Counted from the stretch's first letter, positions 8,530 through 17,599 are shown. The stretch is 64,000 nucleotides of DNA from Mesorhizobium tianshanense (GCF_007830515.1 NZ_VLKT01000025.1:1-64000); one strand, 5' to 3'. The notes: a model not told the origin generated them from the sequence alone. A program made the numbers and translations.

Positions 8530-10824
8530 CTATAGCGGAATGGAGCGGTCGTCGGCAAAGGCTTGCAGCAGCGCCCGCATCGGCAACTTCTGGGACGGCG
8601 CCATGAGATTGTCGTCGAAGAACGCTTGCAGCTCGCTGAGCGGCAGTTCCGTCAGCATTGCCTTGACCGGACCGATCGAGGCCGGTGACATCGAGATCGA
8701 CCGGTAGCCAAGGCCGATCAGCGCCATCGCCGAGATCGGCTTGCCGGCCAGTTCACCGCACAAGGTCACCGGGGTTTGATTGCGCAGCCCGGCGTCGGCA
8801 ATCTGCTTCAGAACGCGCAGGAACGGCGTCGACAGCGCATCGAAGCGGTCGGAGAGCTGCGTGTTGCCGCGATCGACCGCCATGACGAACTGGAACAGAT
8901 CGTTCGAGCCGACCGAGACGAAGTCGACGGCCTTCATCAGTTCGTCGAGCTGGAACAGCAGCGAGGGCACTTCCAGCATGGCCCCGAGCTTCAGGCTGGT
9001 CGGCAAATGATGGGCAAAACGCGATAGATGCCGCACCTCGCGATCGATGATTTCGCGCGCCTGCGCGATTTCGCCGAGCTCTGTGACCATCGGCAGCATC
9101 AGCTTCAGTTCACGCCCGCCGCAGGCCTTCAGAAGCGCGCGGATCTGGGTACGCAACAGGCCCGGCCGGTCGAGAGTCAAGCGGATGGCGCGCCAGCCGA
9201 GTGCCGGGTTCTCTTCCTGGACCGCGTCCTTGAAGTAGGGCAGCACCTTGTCGCCGCCGATATCGATGGTGCGGAATGTCACCGGCTTGCCGCGCGCCGC
9301 GTCGAGCACGTCACGGTAGAGCCGTTCCTGGGCCTCCGCACGCGGAAAGGTCGAGGCGACCATGAACTGCAGCTCGGTGCGGAACAGTCCGATGCCGGCG
9401 GCACCCGCCTCGGCAAGCTGCGGCAGATCGACGGCCAGGCCCGCATTCATCAGAAGATCGACTTGGACGCCGTCCTTGGTCACCGATGGCTTCTTGCGCA
9501 GTTCGCGGTAGACCTCCTGCCGCCGCGCCCGGAAGCGGACCTTTTCGGCATAGGCGGCTTCGAGATCGGCCTGAGGGCGCAGGTGGATTGTGCCCTCTAC
9601 GCCGTCGACAATGATGGCGTCGCCGTTTTCCGCCATGGAAACGGCGCCTTTCATCTGGCCCGCGACCGGTATGCCCATGGCCCGCGCCACGATGACGACA
9701 TGGCTGGTCGCCGCGCCGTCCTCCAGCACCAGCCCGCGCAGCTTGTCGCGCGGATAGTCGAGCAGTTCGGCGGCGCCCATGGAGCGAGCGACGATGATGG
9801 CGTCCTTCGGCAGCGCGGCCGCGACATCCTCAGGCCCACGCCCCATCAACTGGCGCAGCAACCGGTTGGCGAGATCGTCGAAATCGCTCATCCGCTCGCG
9901 CAGATACGGATCGGTCATGTGCAGCATGCGGGCACGCATGTCGCTCTGCACTTTTTCCACCGCCGCTTCCGCCGTCAGGCCGTTGCGTATCGCCTCTTCC
10001 AGCCTGCGAACCCAGCCACTGTCGTTGGCGAACATGCGATAGGCTTCGAGCACCTGGCGATGCTCGCCCTCGAAGGCGACCTCGCGGCGTTCCAGCATGT
10101 CGTCGATGGAGAGCCTGAGCGAACCGAGGGAGGCATCGAGCCGCCTGATCTCCTCCTCGCTGTCCTCGTTGAACAGATTGGTGACGACGATGCGCGGCTC
10201 GTGCAGCACGACATGGCCAAGCCCGACGCCCTCGTTGAAGGACAGGCCGGTAAAGCTCACCGGGCGGCGTAGGTCGAGTTCGAGCCCGGGCCGGGTCAGC
10301 CGGGCAAGGTCGCCGGTGGCGATCATCTCGGCGATCACCATCGCTGTCGTTTCCAGCGCCTCGACCTCGTCGTCGCGGTAGTGGCGCATGGTCTTGTTCT
10401 GGACGACCAGCACGCCGAGCGTGCGCCCCGCCCTGAGCACCGGCACGCCGAGGAAGGAATTGTAGATCTCTTCCCCCGTCTCCGGCAGGTAGGCGAAGGC
10501 GGGATGTTCCTGCGCATTGGAGAGATTGAGCGGCCGTGCCGAGGCCGCGATCGTGCCGACGAGGCCTTCCCCCAGCCTGAGCTGCGCCAAATGGACGGCG
10601 TTCGGGTTCAGGCCCTCGGTGGCATAGAGTTCGAGCACCGAATCGGCGCGCAGCACATAGAGCGAGCACACTTCGGCGACCATGTTGGAAGCGATGTCGC
10701 GCACGATGCGGTCGAGCCGCTCCTGCGGCTCCAGCGGCTCCTGCATGAGCTCGCGGAGCCGTTTCAGCAAAACGCGCGGGCCGCTGGCCGTATCACGCAT
10801 CGCGGCTTGTTCTCCAATGGACAT
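8530..10824 (-). CDS. ptsP: PTS-Ntr enzyme I (GAF domain plus PEP phosphotransferase)
   Basis: The 764-residue protein begins with a GAF sensory domain (about 20-170), followed by the EI N-domain with the phosphorylated histidine in GAATSHVVIVARAMGIPVAG (about residue 365). A C-terminal PEP-binding barrel includes the ELQFMVASTFPRAEAQERLY region and LCGELAGKP. It passes phosphate from PEP to NPr and EIIA-Ntr, a regulatory chain tied to nitrogen and potassium status; GAF domains in this family sense glutamine. A second possible start (MRDTASGP at 10800) has a GGAGAA box and cannot be excluded. A family E repeat and lysC lie upstream. Confidence 0.95.
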   Translation of the reverse strand: MSIGEQAAMRDTASGPRVLLKRLRELMQEPLEPQERLDRIVRDIASNMVAEVCSLYVLRADSVLELYATEGLNPNAVHLAQLRLGEGLVGTIAASARPLNLSNAQEHPAFAYLPETGEEIYNSFLGVPVLRAGRTLGVLVVQNKTMRHYRDDEVEALETTAMVIAEMIATGDLARLTRPGLELDLRRPVSFTGLSFNEGVGLGHVVLHEPRIVVTNLFNEDSEEEIRRLDASLGSLRLSIDDMLERREVAFEGEHRQVLEAYRMFANDSGWVRRLEEAIRNGLTAEAAVEKVQSDMRARMLHMTDPYLRERMSDFDDLANRLLRQLMGRGPEDVAAALPKDAIIVARSMGAAELLDYPRDKLRGLVLEDGAATSHVVIVARAMGIPVAGQMKGAVSMAENGDAIIVDGVEGTIHLRPQADLEAAYAEKVRFRARRQEVYRELRKKPSVTKDGVQVDLLMNAGLAVDLPQLAEAGAAGIGLFRTELQFMVASTFPRAEAQERLYRDVLDAARGKPVTFRTIDIGGDKVLPYFKDAVQEENPALGWRAIRLTLDRPGLLRTQIRALLKACGGRELKLMLPMVTELGEIAQAREIIDREVRHLSRFAHHLPTSLKLGAMLEVPSLLFQLDELMKAVDFVSVGSNDLFQFVMAVDRGNTQLSDRFDALSTPFLRVLKQIADAGLRNQTPVTLCGELAGKPISAMALIGLGYRSISMSPASIGPVKAMLTELPLSELQAFFDDNLMAPSQKLPMRALLQAFADDRSIPL

Positions 10825-10883
10825 TTTGCCCGCCGCAGTTTCTCCCGCGGCCGGCGCTCACGCAACAACTCAATTAGAGCCCC

Positions 10884-10976
10884 GCGCGTCCAATTGGACG
10901 CACAAAGGACGCTCCAAGACTTCGATCCGCTGCATCGGGCTTTCCGAAATCGACTCCGATTTTCGAGCCGGTGCAG
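10884..10976 (+). repeat. Intergenic multi-hairpin repeat, family E, copy 2
   Basis: This copy contains the perfect palindrome GCGTCCAATTGGACGC (10886-10901), the CACAAAGGACGCTC block, and a degenerate CCGAAATCG / CGATTTTCG hairpin inside near-complementary TGCATCGG and CCGGTGCA arms (10931-10938, 10968-10975). It occupies most of the lysC-ptsP gap. Compared with copies 1 and 3 the inner stem has lost one base. Confidence 0.8.
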
Positions 10977-10980
10977 TCTG

Positions 10981-12234
10981 CTACTGCTTATCCAGACCGT
11001 AGACGGAATGCAAAGTACGAACCGCAAGTTCGGTGTAGGGACCGTCGATCAGGATCGAAATCTTGATCTCGGAGGTCGTGATCGCACGGATGTTGATCGC
11101 CTTGTCGGCCAGTGCCTTGAAGGCGGTGGCGGCAACGCCCGCATGGCTGCGCATGCCGATGCCGATCACCGAGACCTTCGACATGCCGGCTTCCGATTGC
11201 ACTACGTCGTAACCGATCGTGGCCTTCAGCCGCTCGAGCACGGCAAGCGCCTTGTCGACATCGCCGGACGGCACGGTGAAGGTCATGTCGGTGAACTTGC
11301 CGTCCTCGGAAATGTTCTGGACGATCATGTCGACATTGATGTTGGCCTCGGCCAGCGGCCCGAAAATGCCGGCGGCAACGCCCGGCCGGTCGCCGACACG
11401 GCGCAACGAAATCTGCGCTTCGTCCTTGGCGTAGGCAATTCCGGTGACGACCTGCTGTTCCACGATCTCTTCCTCGTCGCAAATAAGCGTTCCGGGCGGA
11501 TTGAGCAAATCCCCCATTCCGGGCGCGTCGGGATCGTCGAAGGACGACCGCACGAAAGTACGCACCCTGTGCACCATGGCAAGCTCGACCGAGCGCACCT
11601 GCAGGACCTTGGCGCCGAGCGAGGCCATTTCAAGCATTTCCTCGAAGGAAATCTTGGCCAGCCGCCGCGCCTTCGGTTCGATGCGCGGATCGGTGGTGTA
11701 GACCCCGTCGACATCGGTGTAGATGTCGCATCGGTCGGCCTTGACCGCCGCCGCGATGGCAACAGCACTGGTGTCGGAGCCGCCGCGGCCGAGCGTCGCG
11801 ATGCGGTTGTCCGGTCCGATGCCCTGGAAGCCGGCGACCACCGCCACCTGGCCCTCGCCGAAGCGCTTGATCAGGAAGGCGCCGTCGATGTCGAGAATGC
11901 GCGCCGCGCCATGCGCATTGTCGGTCTTGATCGGGATTTGCCAGCCTTGCCAGGAGCGGGCATGGACACCCATGTTCTGCAGCGCGATCGCCAGCAGGCC
12001 GGCGGTGACCTGCTCGCCGGAGGCGACGACGGCGTCATATTCGCGCGCATCGTGCATCGGCGAGGCTTCGCGCGTCCATTGCACGAGTTCGTTGGTCTTG
12101 CCGGCCATCGCCGAGACGACCACCGCGACCTCATGGCCGGCATCGACCTCGCGTTTGACATGGCGCGCCACATTGCGGATGCGGGCGATGTCGGCGACGG
12201 AGGTTCCGCCGAATTTCATCACGATGCGCGCCAT
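10981..12234 (-). CDS. lysC: Aspartate kinase
   Basis: The 417-residue enzyme phosphorylates aspartate, the first step to lysine, threonine, methionine and diaminopimelate. The start is the ATG at 12232-12234, giving MARIVMKFGGTSVADIARIR with the kinase KFGGTS motif; the longer upstream open frame is not homologous. A catalytic domain (1-250, with GRGGSDTSAVAIAAAVKADR) is followed by two ACT domains (about 265-417) that bind lysine and/or threonine for feedback control. The length fits the single-function aspartokinase class. lysA, the last step of the pathway, is at 57.7 kb. Confidence 0.96.
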   Translation of the reverse strand: MARIVMKFGGTSVADIARIRNVARHVKREVDAGHEVAVVVSAMAGKTNELVQWTREASPMHDAREYDAVVASGEQVTAGLLAIALQNMGVHARSWQGWQIPIKTDNAHGAARILDIDGAFLIKRFGEGQVAVVAGFQGIGPDNRIATLGRGGSDTSAVAIAAAVKADRCDIYTDVDGVYTTDPRIEPKARRLAKISFEEMLEMASLGAKVLQVRSVELAMVHRVRTFVRSSFDDPDAPGMGDLLNPPGTLICDEEEIVEQQVVTGIAYAKDEAQISLRRVGDRPGVAAGIFGPLAEANINVDMIVQNISEDGKFTDMTFTVPSGDVDKALAVLERLKATIGYDVVQSEAGMSKVSVIGIGMRSHAGVAATAFKALADKAINIRAITTSEIKISILIDGPYTELAVRTLHSVYGLDKQ

Positions 12235-12443
12235 GGAAGCGAACTGCCTTTGACTGGGTGCCGTGCCGACGGCCGAAAAACGGAAAAGAGAGCGTCCGGC
12301 TGGGCCGGCCGCTGAATGCGCGGCCTCCTTAGCCAAATGCTCCGGGTTTCGCAAGGCGTGCCGCCGGTTGCGGCTGACGAAGAAGGCATCACGCGAGCGG
12401 AGCAGCGCGTGCCCGCAACGCCTGCCGGGAAATGGTGGTGGCT

Positions 12444-13046
12444 TCAGCCCAGGCGCGCCGCGTCTCTCCACAGGCCCGGATAATCGACAACGAAGCCGGC
12501 CGGCGAGACTTCCAGGACCTCGTCGTAGCCGAACATCGGCGCGGCATAGGCGTAACGGGCCTCGTCGAGACGCCGGTAGGCCTGTCCGAGGCGCACCAGC
12601 CTCAGTTCGGGAAATGCCAGATACGCGGCCGGAGCGGGTGTCGCCATGCCGACCTCCAGGTCGAAACGGCGGATCGCCAGCAGGTTGGTGGCGGGCGTGA
12701 AACCGAGATCGACATCGATGAGGCCAGCGACGTCTCCTTGGCGTTCGCCGTTCAGCATCCATCCGCCGTCGGCATGTCGTTCAATCGCATAGTGCAGGTC
12801 TTGCATGCCGAGAAAGCCGTCGACGCGCGCCGATCGCGCATGCCAGTCGGCATCGCAGGTCACCTCGTAGGCAAGGCTGCACGGCTTGTCGTCCTGGACG
12901 AAGAGGGCCTGCCCCTTGAGGCTGCGCCCGCCATCCGGTTGCGAAAGCCGGCCAGATTCGGACGGCAGGCCAGATTCAGACAGGAGGCACGCGTCGTGGC
13001 CCTCCAGGTCAAGCCGGCGCCAAAGGATCGAAGCTACGATTCGCAT
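12444..13046 (-). CDS. Putative glycolipid-binding family protein (DUF1089)
   Basis: The 200-residue protein starts at ATG 13044-13046 after AAGGGAG. It opens MRIVASILWRRLDLEGHDAC, the hallmark of the putative glycolipid-binding family, and includes the conserved YEVTCDADW strand and DLEVGMATPAPAAYLAFPEL block. It ends in the conserved VVDYPGLW motif. The fold is a beta-rich lipocalin-like barrel in relatives. No enzymatic residues are recognised and the physiological ligand is unknown. It stands alone upstream of lysC. Confidence 0.8.
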   Translation of the reverse strand: MRIVASILWRRLDLEGHDACLLSESGLPSESGRLSQPDGGRSLKGQALFVQDDKPCSLAYEVTCDADWHARSARVDGFLGMQDLHYAIERHADGGWMLNGERQGDVAGLIDVDLGFTPATNLLAIRRFDLEVGMATPAPAAYLAFPELRLVRLGQAYRRLDEARYAYAAPMFGYDEVLEVSPAGFVVDYPGLWRDAARLG

Positions 13047-13248
13047 CTTGGTCCACTCCCTTTTGAAACGATGTCTTTCGTTCGCTCGTCCGAGCAATTT
13101 GTTTCCTGACGGGGCTAACAAGCTGACATGTGCTGACGGAACGCAGCCGGCAACACCGACATTCGCGGGCATCGTGAGCACCGCCCTGCCAGCAGCAAAA
13201 AATGCTGTCTTGACATTCGCTGCCTCGCGCCCGACTTCCTAACGTCAC

Positions 13249-13300
13249 CAGAGCGCGATCAGCAAAAGTGGTATCCTGTTTTGCGTCTGATCGCGCTCTG
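13249..13300. repeat. Long-arm hairpin, family D (AAAAGTGG core), copy 1
   Basis: Perfect 14-base arms (CAGAGCGCGATCAG at 13249-13262 and its complement at 13287-13300) enclose a 24-base loop. The loop carries the core CAAAAGTGG...TTTTG, which can pair again as CAAAA/TTTTG. It lies 28 bases upstream of ubiG. Family members at 34.8, 59.0 and 63.9 kb keep the core but have different arms. Confidence 0.85.
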
Positions 13301-13328
13301 AACTTTTGAGCCTTCGGGAGACCAATCG

Positions 13329-14090
13329 ATGCCAGAACCCAGACGGTCGACGATCGATGCCGGAGAAGTGGAGCGCTTTTCCGCCCTTGCCGCCGAATGG
13401 TGGAATCCGAACGGCAAATTCCGCCCGCTGCACAAGTTCAATCCGATCCGGCTTGCCTATATACGCGACCAGGTGGCGGCGCGCTTCGGCCGCGACCCGC
13501 GTGCGGCGCGGCCGTTCGAAGGCCTGCGCTTCCTCGATATCGGCTGCGGCGGCGGGCTGTTGTGCGAGCCGATGGCGCGGCTTGGCGCCGAAGTGGTCGG
13601 CGCCGACGCATCGGCCACCAACATCGAAGTGGCCAAGCTGCATGCAGCGGAAGTCGGCGTGACGGTGGATTACCGTGCCACGACGGCGGAGGATCTGGCC
13701 GACGCCGGCGAGAAATTCGACGTCATCCTCAACATGGAAGTGGTCGAGCATGTCGCCGACATCGACCTGTTCGTGGGCAAATGCGGCGAGATGCTCAAGC
13801 CCGGCGGCATCATGTTCGTCGCCACCATCAACCGCACGCTGAAGGCGCTGGGCCTGGCCATCATCGGCGCCGAATATGTGCTGCGCTGGTTGCCGCGCGG
13901 CACCCACCAGTTCGGCAAGCTGGTGCGGCCGGACGAGCTGGAAAAGGCGCTTGCCGGCGCTGGCCTGGCCATCATCGACCGCACCGGCGTCACCTACAAT
14001 CCGCTCGCCGATCGCTGGCAGCGGTCGAAGGACATGGACGTCAACTACATGGTGCTGGCGGAGAAGGCACCCGACGGCGATACGGCCTAA
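13329..14090 (+). CDS. ubiG: Bifunctional ubiquinone O-methyltransferase UbiG
   Basis: The 253-residue SAM-dependent enzyme performs both O-methylations of ubiquinone synthesis. The diagnostic N-terminal block EWWNPNGKFRPLHKFNPIRL is intact. The SAM site follows in LDIGCGGGLLCEPMARLGA (about residue 70), then the membrane-interaction loop LRWLPRGTHQFGKLVRPDEL and the closing DVNYMV motif. It is monocistronic, with a family D hairpin just upstream. Confidence 0.96.
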   Translation: MPEPRRSTIDAGEVERFSALAAEWWNPNGKFRPLHKFNPIRLAYIRDQVAARFGRDPRAARPFEGLRFLDIGCGGGLLCEPMARLGAEVVGADASATNIEVAKLHAAEVGVTVDYRATTAEDLADAGEKFDVILNMEVVEHVADIDLFVGKCGEMLKPGGIMFVATINRTLKALGLAIIGAEYVLRWLPRGTHQFGKLVRPDELEKALAGAGLAIIDRTGVTYNPLADRWQRSKDMDVNYMVLAEKAPDGDTA

Positions 14091-14102
14091 TTAGCCCTTG
14101 GG

Positions 14103-15017
14103 TCACGCCGTCTGGCTTTGCGCCTTTGTGGCGATCTGGCTTTGCGCTTTGGTGGTGATGAAGACGCCGGCGGTGATGATGACGGCACCCGCCCAGGTCA
14201 GCAATTGATAGTGCTCGCCGAGAAAGACCGTTCCGGCAAACAGCCCGACCGCAGCCGCGACATAGCCGATCTGGCTGAGATAGACCGGGCCGCCGACCGC
14301 CTGCAGCCGGAAGAAGAAGGCGAACATCGCCGCGGCTGACGCGACCTGCCCGACGACCACCAGCGGCACGCCGCCAAGCAGGGCGAGCGATCCGCCGCCC
14401 TGCAGCGTGAGGATGCCGCCAAAAAGCAGCGCGGCCGCTGCCAGATGGCTGCCGACGGCAAGCTCGATCGGTCCGGTCCCTTCGGGCCAGTCGACCGTGC
14501 GGTAGATGTTGCCGGCGGCAAGGCTGACCGGGATGAGCAGCCCCAACGCCACCCAGAAGAATTCGGCCGGTTGGCCGGCCTCGCCGCGCGTCACCGCCAC
14601 CATCACCGCGCCGGCAAAGCCGACGGCAATGCCGACCACGCCAAGCAGATTGGGGCGCCGGACGCCGAGCAGGATCGAAAACACCAGCGTGATCACCGGC
14701 GACAGCGTGAACGTGATGCCGGTGTAGCCGGCGCCAAGATGCGGAATGGCCGAAAACATCAGGAGATTGGGGAAGGCGTAGGACACCGCCGCAGTGACGA
14801 AGAAATAGCGCAGCTTGTGCGCCGTCAGCCGGATGCGTTCGCCGCGTAACAGAAGCGCCAGCAACAGCACGCCGCCCGCGCCGAGCGAAATGACGAAGGC
14901 CCAGACCATTGCCGGCACGCCGGCCGCCGTTGCCAGCTTGCCGAAAGGCAGCGTCAGGCCGAGCAGGCCGCCTGTGACGACCAAAAGGCCGAGCGCCGAA
15001 TCCCAGATAAATTTCAT
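14103..15017 (-). CDS. DMT-family (EamA) transporter
   Basis: The 304-residue protein has about ten membrane helices arranged as two EamA repeats, typical of drug/metabolite exporters. The start is taken at ATG 15015-15017 (MKFIWDSALGLLVVTGGLLG), which opens the first helix; the upstream in-frame codons cover the divergent promoter region. The substrate cannot be told from sequence. It faces a MarR-type regulator across about 100 bases, so the regulator probably controls it. A charged tail with two near-identical QSQ(I)A(T)KAQSQ copies closes the protein. Confidence 0.88.
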   Translation of the reverse strand: MKFIWDSALGLLVVTGGLLGLTLPFGKLATAAGVPAMVWAFVISLGAGGVLLLALLLRGERIRLTAHKLRYFFVTAAVSYAFPNLLMFSAIPHLGAGYTGITFTLSPVITLVFSILLGVRRPNLLGVVGIAVGFAGAVMVAVTRGEAGQPAEFFWVALGLLIPVSLAAGNIYRTVDWPEGTGPIELAVGSHLAAAALLFGGILTLQGGGSLALLGGVPLVVVGQVASAAAMFAFFFRLQAVGGPVYLSQIGYVAAAVGLFAGTVFLGEHYQLLTWAGAVIITAGVFITTKAQSQIATKAQSQTA

Positions 15018-15062
15018 TTCGTAGCCTTGTCGCCTGTTAGCGGCTCTTGGCCGGCATCGTAA

Positions 15063-15102
15063 CTTGAGATAAGATAATACAAAGATTATTAACGTCAAGA
15101 TA
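15063..15102. promoter_or_regulatory. Candidate MarR operator in the DMT transporter/marR gap
   Basis: The A+T-rich gap holds an imperfect palindrome centred on ACGT at 15092-15095, with the half-site TCAAGATA on its right (15095-15102). TATCTTGA...TCAAGATA is a frequent MarR-family operator form. A second short dyad, ATAAT-N6-ATTAT (15074-15089), overlaps it. The left half is degenerate, so binding is a prediction only. Confidence 0.35.
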
Positions 15103-15118
15103 CTTTACGGTGAGATAG

Positions 15119-15604
15119 ATGGATCGCGCAGCGAAGGCCATCGAGCAGTGGAACAGGGAACGGCCGGATCTCGACGTCTCTCCGATGGCCGTGCTGGGAC
15201 GGTTGAACGAGGCCTCGTCGCTGATAGCACGAGAACGCCTCGCTCCGCTGTTTGCGCGTTTCGGACTGCAATCCGGGGAATTCGATGTGCTAGCGACGCT
15301 GCGCCGTTCCGGATCGCCTTACGCGCTGACGCCAACCGCCCTCTATGAGGCGACGATGGTGACGTCGGGCGCCATGACCAACCGGCTCGACCGGCTGGAA
15401 AAGGCCGGCTTGATCCTGCGCGGGCCGCACCCCAACGACCGGCGCGGGATCGTCGTGCAACTGACCGCGAAAGGTCTCGCCTTGATCGACGAGGCGCTTG
15501 CCGCCCACGTCGCCAACGAGCACGAGATACTTTCCGGCCTGACGCTATCCGAGCGGGAGATGCTCGCCCATCTGCTTGGCAAACTGATCGAAAGTGTAGT
15601 CTAG
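15119..15604 (+). CDS. MarR-family transcriptional regulator
   Basis: The 161-residue winged-helix protein has a helical dimer part (1-45), a recognition region (PYALTPTALYEATMVTSGAMTNRLDRLE, about 75-102) and a wing with the family motif DRRGIVVQLTAKG (about residue 111). MarR proteins usually repress a neighbouring exporter and release on binding a small ligand. Its divergent layout with the EamA transporter fits that. The initiating ATG directly follows GGTGAGATAG, a usable ribosome site. Confidence 0.9.
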   Translation: MDRAAKAIEQWNRERPDLDVSPMAVLGRLNEASSLIARERLAPLFARFGLQSGEFDVLATLRRSGSPYALTPTALYEATMVTSGAMTNRLDRLEKAGLILRGPHPNDRRGIVVQLTAKGLALIDEALAAHVANEHEILSGLTLSEREMLAHLLGKLIESVV

Positions 15605-15608
15605 CCGA

Positions 15609-16271
15609 TCAGCTTGCTGGCTGCCGCGCGAAACGTCGCCGGTGTCGCCGCCGCCGGTATGATACGGTGAGATCGACAAGCCAAGCCGGCATGTTGAGGT
15701 AGAGAAGAGCATCTCGCAAGCCGTCGAGATAGCGCTCGTTCATTGCCTTGTCGGAGAAATCCGGCATGGCGGCAAGTGTCGCCTCAACTTGTTCAAGCCG
15801 ATCCGTTCCGGCAGGCAATTTGGCCGCAAAGGCGATCTCCCGACGCAGACAGACCCGCTCCACGCGATCCCGCAACTCCTCTTCGTAGCCGATACCGCAT
15901 CGCATCAACCGGGCATGCGTGGCCTCATGGACGATACACGAAGCGACGAGTTCGGGAGTCGTCTCTTGGTGGATGACGTAGCGCTCATCCAGTTCGCAAG
16001 CCCGTGAAGAATCTGCCCATTGAGCGACCGAAGACGGAAGAGTTGTGACAAGAATCTGCCTGACGTCGCGGAGCAGCCGTTTGTACCGGACGGGGTCAAA
16101 ATCACGAATAAGGCCAAGCGCTTCGACTATCTTGTCAGTGCCCTTATCGCTGACAATCAGCGAGCCATCGATTGTTAGGTTGCCACTGAACTTGATTACA
16201 CCTAGGCGCGCCAAGCGGCCAATAAGTGACCGTATACCACGCTGCGGCTTGGTCCTTTCCGGTCGGCGCAA
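15609..16271 (-). CDS. Hypothetical protein with HExxH motif (possible metallohydrolase)
   Basis: This is an unrecognised protein of about 220 residues. Its most telling feature is VHEATHARLM, a perfect HExxH at about residues 115-119, followed some 15-20 residues later by an acidic helix (EEELRDRVERV) that could give the third zinc ligand, as in zincins. The N-terminal third resembles a helical, basic region; the C-terminus is very basic (RRRRHRRRFARQ). No signal peptide or membrane helix is seen. No good ATG exists. The TTG at 16271 is a guess, and other TTG/CTG codons are possible. It lies 14 bases downstream of the DUF1178 gene and may be translated by coupling. Confidence 0.55.
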   Translation of the reverse strand: MRRPERTKPQRGIRSLIGRLARLGVIKFSGNLTIDGSLIVSDKGTDKIVEALGLIRDFDPVRYKRLLRDVRQILVTTLPSSVAQWADSSRACELDERYVIHQETTPELVASCIVHEATHARLMRCGIGYEEELRDRVERVCLRREIAFAAKLPAGTDRLEQVEATLAAMPDFSDKAMNERYLDGLRDALLYLNMPAWLVDLTVSYRRRRHRRRFARQPAS

Positions 16272-16285
16272 ATCTCCGTTGAGAC

Positions 16286-16711
16286 TCAGTTCCGGTCCTC
16301 CGGAAAGCTCGGGATCGGCATGAATTCGACGCCGTCCTCGGCCAGACTCTTGGCCTCCTCCAGCGTCGCCTCGCCATAGATGCCGCGCGGATCGCTCTCG
16401 CCGAAGTGGATCTTGCGCGCTTCCTCGGCAAACTTGTCGCCGACATAGTCGGCGTTCTCGCGCACCTTCTCGGCCATCGCCTTCAGTTGCGCCAGCGCCC
16501 ACTTCTGGGCCTCGCCCATGGCGAGCGCAATCTTCTCCTGCTTGCGCCCGGTGGAGACCGCCGGCGCCATCAATGCCTTTTCTATCCTGTGCGAGCCGCA
16601 GTTCGGACAGTCGACGAAGCCGCGCTTCTTCTGGGTGTCGAAATCGTCGTTGCTGCGAAACCAGCCTTCGAATTCGTGGTCGTGCTCGCAGATCAGGGAA
16701 AAGCGGATCAA
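16286..16711 (-). CDS. DUF1178 family protein
   Basis: The 141-residue protein opens MIRFSLICEHDHEFEGWFRS and carries the paired zinc-ribbon half CPNCGSHRIEKALMAPAVST. Both are standard for DUF1178, a small conserved alphaproteobacterial and betaproteobacterial family of unknown role. A central helix-rich stretch and a conserved ESDPRGIYGEATLEEAKSL block follow. It overlaps the amidase gene upstream by 4 bases, the usual coupled order in Rhizobiales, suggesting a shared process with the amidase and glutaredoxin. Confidence 0.92.
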   Translation of the reverse strand: MIRFSLICEHDHEFEGWFRSNDDFDTQKKRGFVDCPNCGSHRIEKALMAPAVSTGRKQEKIALAMGEAQKWALAQLKAMAEKVRENADYVGDKFAEEARKIHFGESDPRGIYGEATLEEAKSLAEDGVEFMPIPSFPEDRN

Positions 16712-17589
16712 GACGCCGCACCCCTGAGAGGCACGGCCTCGGCCGATCCGCCGTTCACGGCGAAATCCCGTGCATTTTTCAGGTTCGGGATCTTCTTGCG
16801 CGCGGCAAGAGACTGCGCCGGGTCGATCTCGGCGACGATCACGGCAGGCTCGTCATGCGCCGCCTCGGCGAGGATACGGCCCCAGGGATCGACGATCAGC
16901 GAATGACCGTAAGTCTCGCGGCCGTCCTCGTGCAGTCCGCCTTGCGCCGCGGCCACGACATAGGCGCCGTTCTCGATGGCGCGCGCCCTGAGCAGCACAT
17001 GCCAGTGCGCCTCGCCGGTCTGGCGGGTGAAGGCGGCGGGCACCGAAAGCAGGTCGGCGCCGGCCAGCGCCTCGGCGCGGAAGAGCTGCGGAAAGCGCAG
17101 ATCGTAGCAGACGGCGAAACCCAGCCTCGCACCGTCGATCCCGGCGCCGCTGATCCCGGTGACGACGGCTTCGGTGCCCGGCTCGTAGGCGGCGGATTCG
17201 CGCCAGCTCTCGCCATTGTCGAGATCGACGTCGAACATGTGGATCTTGTCGTAGGTGGCGATCGTGGCGCCATCCGGCCCGAACAGAAGCGCGCGGTTGG
17301 CGAGCTTGCCGTCGGCGCGCAGGATGGCGGTCGAACCGATATGCAGGAAGATGCCAAGTTCCTTCGCCAGCTTCCGCGACGTCGAGACGATAATATCCTT
17401 GTCCTCGGACGTGAAGGAGGCGGCCCGCGCTCGGCTGTCGCGGACCAGCGCACCGGTCATTTCCGGGGTCTGGACATAGGCCGCACCCTGGCCGGCCGCC
17501 TCGCGCACCAGCCGCTCCAGATCGACCGCGTTGCGCTCGGGGCTGGTGCCCGAACGCATCTGGATCGCCGCCGCCTTGAAAGCACCCAT
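16708..17589 (-). CDS. Carbon-nitrogen hydrolase, Nit1-like (deaminated glutathione amidase type)
   Basis: The 293-residue nitrilase-fold enzyme has its catalytic triad visible as E43 (TPEMTG), K115 (YDKIHMFD) and C161 (AVCYDLRFPQL), numbered from ATG 17587-17589, which has GAGG seven bases upstream. The downstream block PAAFTRQTGEAHWHVLLRAR and GRETYGHS are typical of the Nit1 branch. In other organisms that branch repairs deaminated glutathione made by transaminases. The adjacent glutaredoxin gene, 10 bases upstream, supports a glutathione-related job. Substrate assignment is by family resemblance. Confidence 0.88.
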   Translation of the reverse strand: MGAFKAAAIQMRSGTSPERNAVDLERLVREAAGQGAAYVQTPEMTGALVRDSRARAASFTSEDKDIIVSTSRKLAKELGIFLHIGSTAILRADGKLANRALLFGPDGATIATYDKIHMFDVDLDNGESWRESAAYEPGTEAVVTGISGAGIDGARLGFAVCYDLRFPQLFRAEALAGADLLSVPAAFTRQTGEAHWHVLLRARAIENGAYVVAAAQGGLHEDGRETYGHSLIVDPWGRILAEAAHDEPAVIVAEIDPAQSLAARKKIPNLKNARDFAVNGGSAEAVPLRGAAS

Positions 17590-17599
17590 CGTCATGTCC

